Source: an uncultured Prevotellaceae bacterium (GTDB lineage: Bacteria > Bacteroidota > Bacteroidia > Bacteroidales > Bacteroidaceae). From it: DNA of 64,000 bases. The notes below the pieces were generated by a model, which was not told where the DNA came from, did no database searches, and worked only from the letters and a program-made list of their open reading frames with translations. This document shows, piece after piece, positions 8,013 through 14,920 of this stretch. A program made the translations under genes and the position numbers. Position 1 is the first letter of the stretch. Every line of letters begins with the position of its first letter. The DNA lies in assembly GCA_900315095.1 (NCBI GenBank), contig OMXS01000002.1, forward strand, positions 62,001 to 126,000, read 5' to 3'.

Positions 8013-9257
8013 TTACCACTTAATCCACTTATCCACATCCACTTTGCCATCGAACATCGGTGCAATGTGGATGTTTTCTGTCTTTGCATCTTCCTTTCCA
8101 AGAAGGAAACGGTCGAGGAACGCTCCAACCTCAGGGAACTGACTCTCCGGTAGTTGGCAATGACCATGCCCTGCGATGATGGAATAGCCCACACGGTCGC
8201 CGATGCCGAACTGCTCCCACACTTTCTTTGCAGCATTCATCGAGACGTATGCCGACTCGTCTGCAAGCCATTTGAAGTCGGGGTTGCCCAGCATTAGCAG
8301 CGCTCGCGGACAAATCATAGCGCACAGCTCGTGGCGGTCGTGCGGCAGCAGATACACATTGTCGCCAGAGAACTTTTCTTTCATGCTCTCAAGGAACCAA
8401 TGGTAGTCGGTGCGTTCGAGCGATTCCACATCTGCCATAGGATAAGACACACGCCATGCAGCAGCGCCTCCGCCACCAGGCTCTTGTGCTATGGTCAGCG
8501 CCACGCGCTCGTCGAATGCTCCGCAGAAGAGAGCCATCTTTCCGGCGTACGAACAACCGGTAACACCAATGTGCTTCATGTCGATGCGTGTTACCTCTTC
8601 ACCCAGCAGTTGCAGGCCATCGAGCAGTCGGCTAAATCCCCATGCCCACTCGCTATATGCACCGTTGTCCTTCAGTTCAGGATAAAGTCTGTCGAAGTTG
8701 TGCTCGCCGCGGTCGTGGTGAGGTCTCCATTGTCCTTGGCTGTAGTCGTTAACCTGCGACTCGTGGAAAGTCATCATAGCGATGCCTCTTTCCTCAAGCA
8801 GTTGTCGCGGCAGCGCTATCATGCTCGAGCCAATCATGAGCGGGTAGGGCGCCTTGCCTGTCTTAGGATATGTGATGTGCGATTTCAGATGCAGTTTCTC
8901 ATTTCCAATAGTCACTTCCACGTTCAGAGTGTCACGGTCCATCCATGCCTTGATGTCCTCTTTCTTAACGGCGGGTTTCTTTCCAATTTCAAATTGCTGT
9001 ATGCTTGCAGCAATCTCGTTGCGTCGTTTCTCCCATTGCTTGAATTTCTTCACGCGTCCCTTGCCGTCGAACCACGCAAGCGGGTCGGGCAGGGTGGTGC
9101 ATGGAGTCTTCAGTATGCTGATGTTCTTGTCATACGTCGCTCCAGAGTTCTCCTTGTCATAAACTAGTGGGATGTTCTTTTGTGCTAAGACATTACTTGG
9201 CAACAGCAGTGCTACCGTCAATGCTGTGCCCATTACTTTGCAAAATCTGTGTAACAT
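8013..9257 (-). CDS. Secreted CE15-like glucuronoyl esterase / alpha-beta hydrolase
   Basis: The 414-residue enzyme has a signal peptide (cleavage after about residue 25) and an alpha/beta-hydrolase fold. The nucleophile elbow is GCSYAGK with Ser236, the block EPGGGGAAAW gives Glu259 and Trp268, and the catalytic His is in GHGHC (364/366). This layout is that of carbohydrate esterase family 15, which cuts lignin-glucuronoxylan esters. In characterised members the residue after the serine is Arg and helps the oxyanion hole; here it is Tyr, so the substrate may differ. The promoter lies at 9281-9311. Confidence 0.72.
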   Translation of the reverse strand: MLHRFCKVMGTALTVALLLPSNVLAQKNIPLVYDKENSGATYDKNISILKTPCTTLPDPLAWFDGKGRVKKFKQWEKRRNEIAASIQQFEIGKKPAVKKEDIKAWMDRDTLNVEVTIGNEKLHLKSHITYPKTGKAPYPLMIGSSMIALPRQLLEERGIAMMTFHESQVNDYSQGQWRPHHDRGEHNFDRLYPELKDNGAYSEWAWGFSRLLDGLQLLGEEVTRIDMKHIGVTGCSYAGKMALFCGAFDERVALTIAQEPGGGGAAAWRVSYPMADVESLERTDYHWFLESMKEKFSGDNVYLLPHDRHELCAMICPRALLMLGNPDFKWLADESAYVSMNAAKKVWEQFGIGDRVGYSIIAGHGHCQLPESQFPEVGAFLDRFLLGKEDAKTENIHIAPMFDGKVDVDKWIKW

Positions 9258-9280
9258 AGTGATTATATTATTAATTGTTG

Positions 9281-9311
9281 CAAAGATAATAATTCTTTGT
9301 GATAAGTCAAA
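9281..9311 (-). promoter_or_regulatory. Promoter of the CE15-like esterase gene
   Basis: TATCTTTG (9281-9288) and TTTG (9308-9311) on the minus strand are 19 bases apart, a textbook Bacteroidetes promoter 24 bases upstream of the ATG. Confidence 0.8.
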
Positions 9312-9415
9312 GCATTGCCCCTAAATAATAAATAATGTATTAAAGATTTCCTTATGTCATGAGAAATGATTACCTTTGCAACCTGAAATTTAATCATTTA
9401 AGGTAAAAAAGTAAA

Positions 9416-10309
9416 ATGAAAGCATTCGTTTTTCCCGGACAGGGAGCACAGTTCGTAGGAATGGGTAAGGACCTCTACGACAACAATCCATTGGCAAAAG
9501 AACTTTTCGAGAAGGCTAACGATATTCTCGGTTATCGCATAACAGACATCATGTTCGAAGGAACAGATGACGAACTTAAGCAGACAAAGGTTACACAGCC
9601 TGCTGTCTTCCTCCACAGTGTTATCAGCGCGCTCTGCATGGGCGACGACTTCAAGCCCGCTATGACAGCAGGTCACTCACTCGGTGAGTTCTCTGCACTT
9701 GTTGCTGCTGGTGCTTTGAGTTTCGAGGATGGTCTTAAACTTGTTTATGCACGTGCTATGGCAATGCAGAAGGCATGCGAGGCAGCACCTTCAACTATGG
9801 CTGCTATCATCGCACTTCCTTTCGAGACAATCGAGAACATTTGTAACAAAATAACTAAGAAGGGCGACAAGGGTGTTGTTGTTCCTGCAAACTACAACTG
9901 CCCTGGACAGTTGGTTATCTCTGGAAACATCGAAGCCATCGATGAGGCATGCGAGCAGTTGAAGGCTGCTGGTGCTAAGCGCGCGCTGCCTTTGAAGGTA
10001 GGTGGTGCTTTCCACTCTCCTCTTATGCAGCCCGCAAAAGATGAGCTGCAGGCAGCAATCGAGGCAACAGAGATAAGCACTCCTAAGTGCCCCGTTTACC
10101 AGAACGTTGACGCTAAGCCACATACTGACCCTGTTGAAATCAAGAATAACCTCATTGCACAGCTCACAAGCAGCGTACGCTGGGCGCAGAGTGTAGAGAA
10201 CATGATTGCCGATGGTGCTGACGACTTCACAGAATGCGGTCCAGGCAAGGCTCTTCAGGGTATGATTGCAAAAATCAACCGTGAGGTAAGTGCACACGGA
10301 ATAGAGTAA
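9416..10309 (+). CDS. fabD: Malonyl-CoA:ACP transacylase
   Basis: The 297-residue protein transfers malonyl from CoA to acyl carrier protein at the start of fatty acid synthesis in the cytoplasm. It has FPGQGAQ near the N-terminus, the active-site Ser88 in GHSLGE, a conserved Arg in the YARAMAMQ segment and the catalytic His in GGAFHSPLM. Length is normal. It is monocistronic, with a -7 box TACCTTTG at 9371-9378 and a long hairpin after the stop. Confidence 0.97.
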   Translation: MKAFVFPGQGAQFVGMGKDLYDNNPLAKELFEKANDILGYRITDIMFEGTDDELKQTKVTQPAVFLHSVISALCMGDDFKPAMTAGHSLGEFSALVAAGALSFEDGLKLVYARAMAMQKACEAAPSTMAAIIALPFETIENICNKITKKGDKGVVVPANYNCPGQLVISGNIEAIDEACEQLKAAGAKRALPLKVGGAFHSPLMQPAKDELQAAIEATEISTPKCPVYQNVDAKPHTDPVEIKNNLIAQLTSSVRWAQSVENMIADGADDFTECGPGKALQGMIAKINREVSAHGIE

Positions 10310-10334
10310 ACAACTGTTCTGATTAAAGATATAT

Positions 10335-10393
10335 AAGAGTTATGATTACTTGTCAAGAACAAAATCCTTTGTGCTTGATTGGTCATAACTCTT
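10335..10393 (+). terminator. Long hairpin terminator after fabD
   Basis: AAGAGTTATGA (10335-10345) pairs perfectly with 10383-10393, and an inner arm CAAGAACAAA/TTTGTGCTTG pairs with one mismatch. TTTTGTTATTT follows. Its position shows that the amylase gene starts downstream at 10451 and not at 10379. Confidence 0.75.
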
Positions 10394-10450
10394 TTGTTAT
10401 TTAATAACACGCATATTGGCAAAAAACACATTACCAATCTTCAAAGTTCA

Positions 10451-12112
10451 ATGAAACCTGTAATCTATCAAGTCTTTACACGGCTCTTCGGAAACCGCAA
10501 CACTACAAACAAAGAGTGGGGCACTTTGGCTGAAAACGGATGCGGAAAGATGGATGATTTCGATATCTCTACCTTAAAGCGAATCAAGGACTTGGGTGTC
10601 ACACATATCTGGTACACTGGCGTCATCAGGCATGCTTCGGCAACTGATTATTCCAAATACGGCATACCGCAACAGCACCCCGACGTTGTGAAGGGCATTG
10701 CCGGCTCGCCATACGCCATCTGCGACTATTACGATATCGATCCGGATATCGCTAACGACGTGAATAACCGCATGGGCGAATGGGAAGCGCTGATAGAGCG
10801 TACGCACAAGGTGGGGCTGAAGGTGGTGATGGATTTCGTGCCAAATCATGTGGCACGTGAGTACCACAGCATTTGTAAACCAGATGAAGTAAGAGACCTA
10901 GGTGAGGATGACAACAGCGAATGGCACTTCTCTTCGCAGAACAACTTCTATTACTGTTGGGGACAGCCGCTCGATCTCTCAGACGTATGTGCAGAACAAA
11001 CCTATCAGGAGATTCCAGCCAAGGCAACAGGCAACGACCGATTCTTTAACCGTCCATCTAAGAACGACTGGTATGAGACGGTGAAACTGAACTACGGCAT
11101 AGACTATTGCGATGCAGGAGGACGCTCTGATCATTTCAACCCTATTCCAGACACATGGAACAAGATGACCGACATACTATTGTTCTGGGCAAAGAAAGGT
11201 GTTGATGCGTTCCGTTGCGACATGGCGGAGATGGTGCCAACAGCCTTCTGGGCGTGGGCTACAGACAAGGTGAAGTTCATGTATCCAGAGGTGAAGTTCA
11301 TCGGTGAGGTTTATAATCCTTCTGAATATCGTAACTACATCGGAGCAGGGTTCGACTGGCTTTACGACAAGGTGGGCATGTACGACTGCGTTCGCGATGT
11401 GATTTGCGGAAAACGACCCGCAGCAGCCATAACATACGAATGGCAAGCCACGGATGACATACACGACCACATGCTGTATTTTCTGGAGAATCACGACGAG
11501 CAACGCATAGCAAGTCCCTTCTTCGCTGGTGATGCACGCAAAGGGGTGCCTGCGTTGATTGCCAATGCCTTGATGCTCCCCAACCCATTCATGCTCTATG
11601 CAGGGCAGGAGTATGGGGAACGGGGTATGGACAAAGAGGGATTCAGCGGCAGGGACGGACGCACCACGATCTTCGACTATTGGTGTGTTGACTCCATACG
11701 TCATGGCTATTACCAACGCCGAAAACTTACCAATGAAGAAAAGGAGTTGGAGCAAAAATACAAGAAGATATTGAAACTTGTAAATAAGGAAAAAGCACTC
11801 CGCGAGGGAGATTTCTACGACCTGATGTATGCTAATCAGCATATCGGCAATCAGCAGTATGCTTTCCTACGAAAAGCCGGAAGGGAAGTAATACTTGTGG
11901 TGACGAATTTCTCTCCAAGGATGGTCTCGATAGAACTTACCATTCCACGCCACGCCTTCGAGCACTTGCATGGAGAACCCGTGGAGGTCATTTCCGTCAG
12001 CCTCTTGAACAAAGACAAACGCAAGTTGTTCATCTATCCCGACATGACCATTCCCCTCATTATACCCGCCTTGAGCGGAATAGTTTATAAAACAGTATTA
12101 CCGCAAAAATAA
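10451..12112 (+). CDS. Intracellular alpha-amylase family (GH13) enzyme
   Basis: The 553-residue protein has no signal peptide, so it should act in the cytoplasm on imported or stored alpha-glucans. GH13 regions are visible: DFVPNHV (region I), DAFRCDMAE with nucleophile Asp257 (region II), FIGEVY with acid/base Glu286 (region III) and FLENHDEQR with Asp349 (region IV). A beta-sandwich follows from about residue 460. I chose the ATG at 10451 because upstream sequence forms the fabD terminator. The next gene starts five bases after the stop, so the two are co-transcribed. Confidence 0.9.
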   Translation: MKPVIYQVFTRLFGNRNTTNKEWGTLAENGCGKMDDFDISTLKRIKDLGVTHIWYTGVIRHASATDYSKYGIPQQHPDVVKGIAGSPYAICDYYDIDPDIANDVNNRMGEWEALIERTHKVGLKVVMDFVPNHVAREYHSICKPDEVRDLGEDDNSEWHFSSQNNFYYCWGQPLDLSDVCAEQTYQEIPAKATGNDRFFNRPSKNDWYETVKLNYGIDYCDAGGRSDHFNPIPDTWNKMTDILLFWAKKGVDAFRCDMAEMVPTAFWAWATDKVKFMYPEVKFIGEVYNPSEYRNYIGAGFDWLYDKVGMYDCVRDVICGKRPAAAITYEWQATDDIHDHMLYFLENHDEQRIASPFFAGDARKGVPALIANALMLPNPFMLYAGQEYGERGMDKEGFSGRDGRTTIFDYWCVDSIRHGYYQRRKLTNEEKELEQKYKKILKLVNKEKALREGDFYDLMYANQHIGNQQYAFLRKAGREVILVVTNFSPRMVSIELTIPRHAFEHLHGEPVEVISVSLLNKDKRKLFIYPDMTIPLIIPALSGIVYKTVLPQK

Positions 12113-12117
12113 ACTCA

Positions 12118-12624
12118 ATGCCAGAAGACTACATCCTCAACGAGCACAACAAAGAAGAGTTCCCGCCTGCACATACGGCTGAGCATCTGCTGAATCAGTT
12201 GATGCAACGTATGTTCGGGTGCGAGCGTTCGTGCAATGCCCACATCGAGCGTAAGAAAAGCAAGATATCATATTTCATCGACCATAAGCCTGACCGCAAA
12301 GAAGAGCGAGAGATAGAGCAGACAATGAACGAACTGATAGAGCAGGACATGCCCGTCACCTTCGAGTATGTCACCCGTGCCGAACTGGAGGGTATCGTAA
12401 TGGATGCAGCTCCTGACTCTCCCGACTCTCGCCTCTCGCTTGAACGTCTTCCTGAAGATGCCTCCGAGACCATCCGCCTCGTGCGCATCGGCGACTATGA
12501 CGTATGTCCCTGTATCGGCAAGCATGTGCGTTCCACCTCCCAGATAGGACGCTTCGAACTTCTCGGCACCAACTGGGACGAGCAAAACAAGAGTTTCCGC
12601 GTCAGGTTTAAGGTGGTGCAATGA
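12118..12624 (+). CDS. AlaX-like trans-editing protein (tRNA synthetase second additional domain)
   Basis: The 168-residue protein has the zinc-binding pattern of the alanyl/threonyl-tRNA synthetase editing domain: HTAEH (His19, His23) and CIGKH (Cys132, His136). Stand-alone versions deacylate mischarged Ser- or Gly-tRNAAla. It lies five bases after the amylase gene and probably shares its transcript, though the functions are unrelated. Length fits the short AlaX types. Family is fairly sure; the exact mischarged tRNA is not. Confidence 0.82.
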   Translation: MPEDYILNEHNKEEFPPAHTAEHLLNQLMQRMFGCERSCNAHIERKKSKISYFIDHKPDRKEEREIEQTMNELIEQDMPVTFEYVTRAELEGIVMDAAPDSPDSRLSLERLPEDASETIRLVRIGDYDVCPCIGKHVRSTSQIGRFELLGTNWDEQNKSFRVRFKVVQ

Positions 12625-12700
12625 TTCCCACTTCTATCTTCTGATATTTCTTTTTTTCCGGTATCCATCCAGTTTCCAGGCAGCACGCGGCCACAGACTG

Positions 12701-14041
12701 TCAGCATGTCGTAAGACTGAGGATATCTCTCAGCAGCGCATTGAAGTCGATGACGTTGTCAGGCTTCGGGGAGAAGCCCAGGACAACCACTACCAACTCA
12801 TGCGAAGGGAAGATAAAGATGTCCTGACCGTCGTGGCCGTCGCAATAGAACATGTCCTTCGGCACATCGGGAAACTTGCTGTTTCCGTTCAGCCAGAAGA
12901 AAGCCCCGTAGTGTTCGCCACTGGCAGCAGCCGGTCTGCGCGTATAGTCCACCCATCCTTTCGGCAGTATTCGCTCGCTGTCCACACAGCCGTCGTCGAG
13001 GTACAGCTGTCCGAAGCGGGCGAAATCCCTTGCCGTGGCATAGAGATACGACGATCCCACAAACGTGCCGCTCAGGTCCTGCTCGAACACTGGTCTCACG
13101 ATGCCCAGCGGGTCAAAGAGCCGCGAGCGCATATAGCCGATAAATGCCTCTTCTGAAGGAAAGCGGCTGCGCAGATAGCGCATCACGATGTTAGTAGTGC
13201 CACTCGAGTATTGCCAGTATGTGCCAGGCTTGTGTTCTAGTGGCTTCGAGAGGGCATAGAGGCCCATGTCGCGTTCGCAATGCAGCATGATGTTAACGTC
13301 AGACCGTGCACCATAATCCTCGTTCCACTCCAGTCCACTCTGCATCTGCATCAGGTCGTGTAAGGTAATCGCCTTTCGTCCGTCGCCCTGCCATTCGGGA
13401 ATATCCATCGGTGCATGAATGTCCAGCAGACTGTCCTTCACCATCAGACCGATAAGTGCATTTGCAAAACTCTTTGCCATGCTCCAGCTTAGCAGCTTTG
13501 TGTCACGGCCGATGCCCTTGTCATAGCATTCTGCCACCACACCCCCCCTGTGCAAAACCACAAAAGCAAACGGATGTCCTTTATAGGCACGCTCGTCAAC
13601 GAAAGCCTTCGCTATGGGCGCAAGTCGTTCAGCCAAGGCAGAGTCGCCCAAAGAGAGTTGAGCGATGGAATCCTGTTTCCCTTGTCCTTCGCTAAGCACA
13701 CCCTTCGGGAACCGTTGCTCCCTCAACTCTTCAGCCGTGATACCGCGCAGCAAGGTGACACCGTAGCCCTCACGGTAAGCCGCAGTAGATTTGCTCCAAA
13801 GGAAGCGGCTGGTCACCGTCTTGTTCTCATAGTCCACCGTGTTGCTCGTGTAGCGGATGAGCGAGAAGTTCAGGTCGATCTCTTCCACATCCTTCGCCTC
13901 TCGTCCCGAAACGAACACAGCCGAGGCCAGATTCTTCGCCGCATAGCCCGTAATGATAGGCAGCAGCCTGTTCAGGTAAACACATCCCCCCACGATGGCA
14001 AGGAGCAATGCAATGGCAACATAGCGTAATACCTTTTTCAT
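12701..14041 (-). CDS. Membrane-anchored serine hydrolase of the beta-lactamase/class C family
   Basis: The 446-residue protein begins with a hydrophobic segment (residues 7-30) that includes a Cys at 20 in a weak lipobox context, so it is a lipoprotein or membrane-anchored. The S-x-x-K motif is SMAK (Ser187, Lys190), the second motif appears as YSSG, and a HDGQD stretch stands near the C-terminus. Such proteins include penicillin-binding-like carboxypeptidases, esterases and beta-lactamase homologues (6-aminohexanoate-dimer hydrolase type). Substrate is unknown. A -7 box TATCTTTG lies on the minus strand near 14110-14117. Confidence 0.85.
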   Translation of the reverse strand: MKKVLRYVAIALLLAIVGGCVYLNRLLPIITGYAAKNLASAVFVSGREAKDVEEIDLNFSLIRYTSNTVDYENKTVTSRFLWSKSTAAYREGYGVTLLRGITAEELREQRFPKGVLSEGQGKQDSIAQLSLGDSALAERLAPIAKAFVDERAYKGHPFAFVVLHRGGVVAECYDKGIGRDTKLLSWSMAKSFANALIGLMVKDSLLDIHAPMDIPEWQGDGRKAITLHDLMQMQSGLEWNEDYGARSDVNIMLHCERDMGLYALSKPLEHKPGTYWQYSSGTTNIVMRYLRSRFPSEEAFIGYMRSRLFDPLGIVRPVFEQDLSGTFVGSSYLYATARDFARFGQLYLDDGCVDSERILPKGWVDYTRRPAAASGEHYGAFFWLNGNSKFPDVPKDMFYCDGHDGQDIFIFPSHELVVVVLGFSPKPDNVIDFNALLRDILSLTTC

Positions 14042-14315
14042 AGCAAATCTGTTTGTTATATTTCTTAAGCAGGGCGTTTCCTGCTTCCCCTTTGGAGGAG
14101 TAAGGGCAAAGATAACAAAAAAACTATATACAATGCAAGAATAATCGCAGAAAAATCCGATGTACTACTTCTGAATTTACTCATTCTTTATTTGTAATTA
14201 TGCTGCAAGCAACATAGCGATAAGGAGACCAAGACCTTCTGCTGCCATCTTACCTTTCCACGAGTCATCTGTCAGTTTATGCTCAATGAAATAATCAAAA
14301 AAAACATGTTTTTAT
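14042..14315. other. Intergenic region at left edge of the accessory island
   Basis: Apart from the minus-strand promoter near 14110 no gene is supported. An open minus-strand frame ending at 14198 reads as a short hydrophobic C-terminus (SWKGKMAAEGLGLLIAMLL) without a convincing start, perhaps a gene remnant. Confidence 0.5.
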
Positions 14316-14346
14316 TTTGTATTTCGCTCCCTTCTTTATACCTTTG
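14316..14346 (+). promoter_or_regulatory. Consensus promoter driving the structured RNA
   Basis: TTTG at 14316-14319 and TACCTTTG at 14339-14346 are 19 bases apart. Transcription should start close to 14353, right before the structured segment. Confidence 0.85.
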
Positions 14347-14351
14347 TAACA

Positions 14352-14495
14352 TAATATCGCCTAATCGCCATAAACGGCAAGCCAAGGCAAGGCTGCGACT
14401 AAGCGAGAACAGAGTGATGCTAACATCAACTCTGTCAAGCTAAAGCAGGCTCGACCCTAGGTCAAATTCCTTGAGAGCAGGGTGGCGGTAAGATT
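14352..14495 (+). ncRNA. Predicted structured RNA, family not recognised
   Basis: The segment is GC-richer than its surroundings and folds by eye into a closed multi-branch structure. AUCGCC (14364-14369) pairs with GGCGGU (14484-14489). AGCC/GGCT (14380-14383 with 14391-14394) forms a hairpin. CGAG (14404-14407) pairs with CTCG (14450-14453) and encloses an 11-bp hairpin (14409-14419 with 14424-14435, loop CTAA, one bulged A). ACCCT/AGGGT (14454-14458 with 14479-14483) encloses TCAA/TTGA. It starts right after a consensus promoter and has no long ORF. I do not recognise tmRNA, SRP, RNase P, 6S or a known riboswitch. Confidence 0.55.
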
Positions 14496-14546
14496 TTCGT
14501 GGGTAAATAATAATAACAGCATTAGCAGTTATTCGACGTGCTTGGA

Positions 14547-14804
14547 ATGGTTGACAAGTCAAAACTTTGTGCCATTTTTGAGAAAGTAAAGAAAGAACTT
14601 CCTAACACTACTCAGTTCAAATTGAATGCTGGTAAATATGTTGGAACCTTCAACACGAAGAAGCTCTGGCATCTAACAGATCAAAGCGACTACATATTCT
14701 TCAAATACATGGATACGGATGCAGATTCTATCCAACAAATGGTCGAAAGTCATATTGCTGCATGTGTTTTAACAGACAAAGGAAATAGCAATGAACAAGA
14801 ATAA
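14547..14804 (+). CDS. Hypothetical small protein at head of helicase cluster
   Basis: The 85-residue product (from ATG 14547; a GTG at 14538 in the same frame is less likely) is mixed alpha/beta with no signal peptide or membrane segment. The stretch KYVGTFNTKKLWHLTDQSDYIF recalls, loosely, segments near the C-terminus of N6-adenine DNA methyltransferases. The frame continues in phase past its stop into a clear methyltransferase tail (14805-14909), so it may be part of the same decayed gene. Otherwise function is unknown. Confidence 0.5.
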   Translation: MVDKSKLCAIFEKVKKELPNTTQFKLNAGKYVGTFNTKKLWHLTDQSDYIFFKYMDTDADSIQQMVESHIAACVLTDKGNSNEQE

Positions 14805-14909
14805 AGAAGAGTCCTTGCGAAGCATTACGGATTCACAGAAGAAGAACTAGACTTCATTATCAATTACGACATCAAGTATCGTATGGGTGATGAATTGAAT
14901 GACAACTAA
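14805..14909 (+). pseudogene. Remnant of a DNA methyltransferase C-terminus
   Basis: In the same frame as the preceding ORF, after its stop, the translation reads HYGFTEEELDFIINYDIKY followed by RMG and ends at a TAA at 14907-14909. This is, from memory, the conserved extreme C-terminus of large N6-adenine methyltransferases of Eco57I/type IIG kind. There is no start codon of its own and no catalytic NPPY region nearby. I infer that a restriction-modification gene once stood here and was truncated. Confidence 0.55.
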
Positions 14910-14920
14910 TAAGAAAACTT

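Noticed and set aside
14198-14311. Minus-strand open frame ending in a hydrophobic peptide (SWKGKMAAEGLGLLIAMLL)
   Set aside because: It has no start codon near its upstream end apart from a Met that leaves 16 residues, and no ribosome or promoter signal. It may be a gene remnant but is not supported as a gene.
14360-14490. Possible SRP RNA, tmRNA, RNase P or 6S identity of the structured RNA
   Set aside because: The diagnostic conserved blocks (for example the SRP GGAAG tetraloop region or the RNase P 5' and 3' motifs) are not present; similarity to the SRP loop is only partial.
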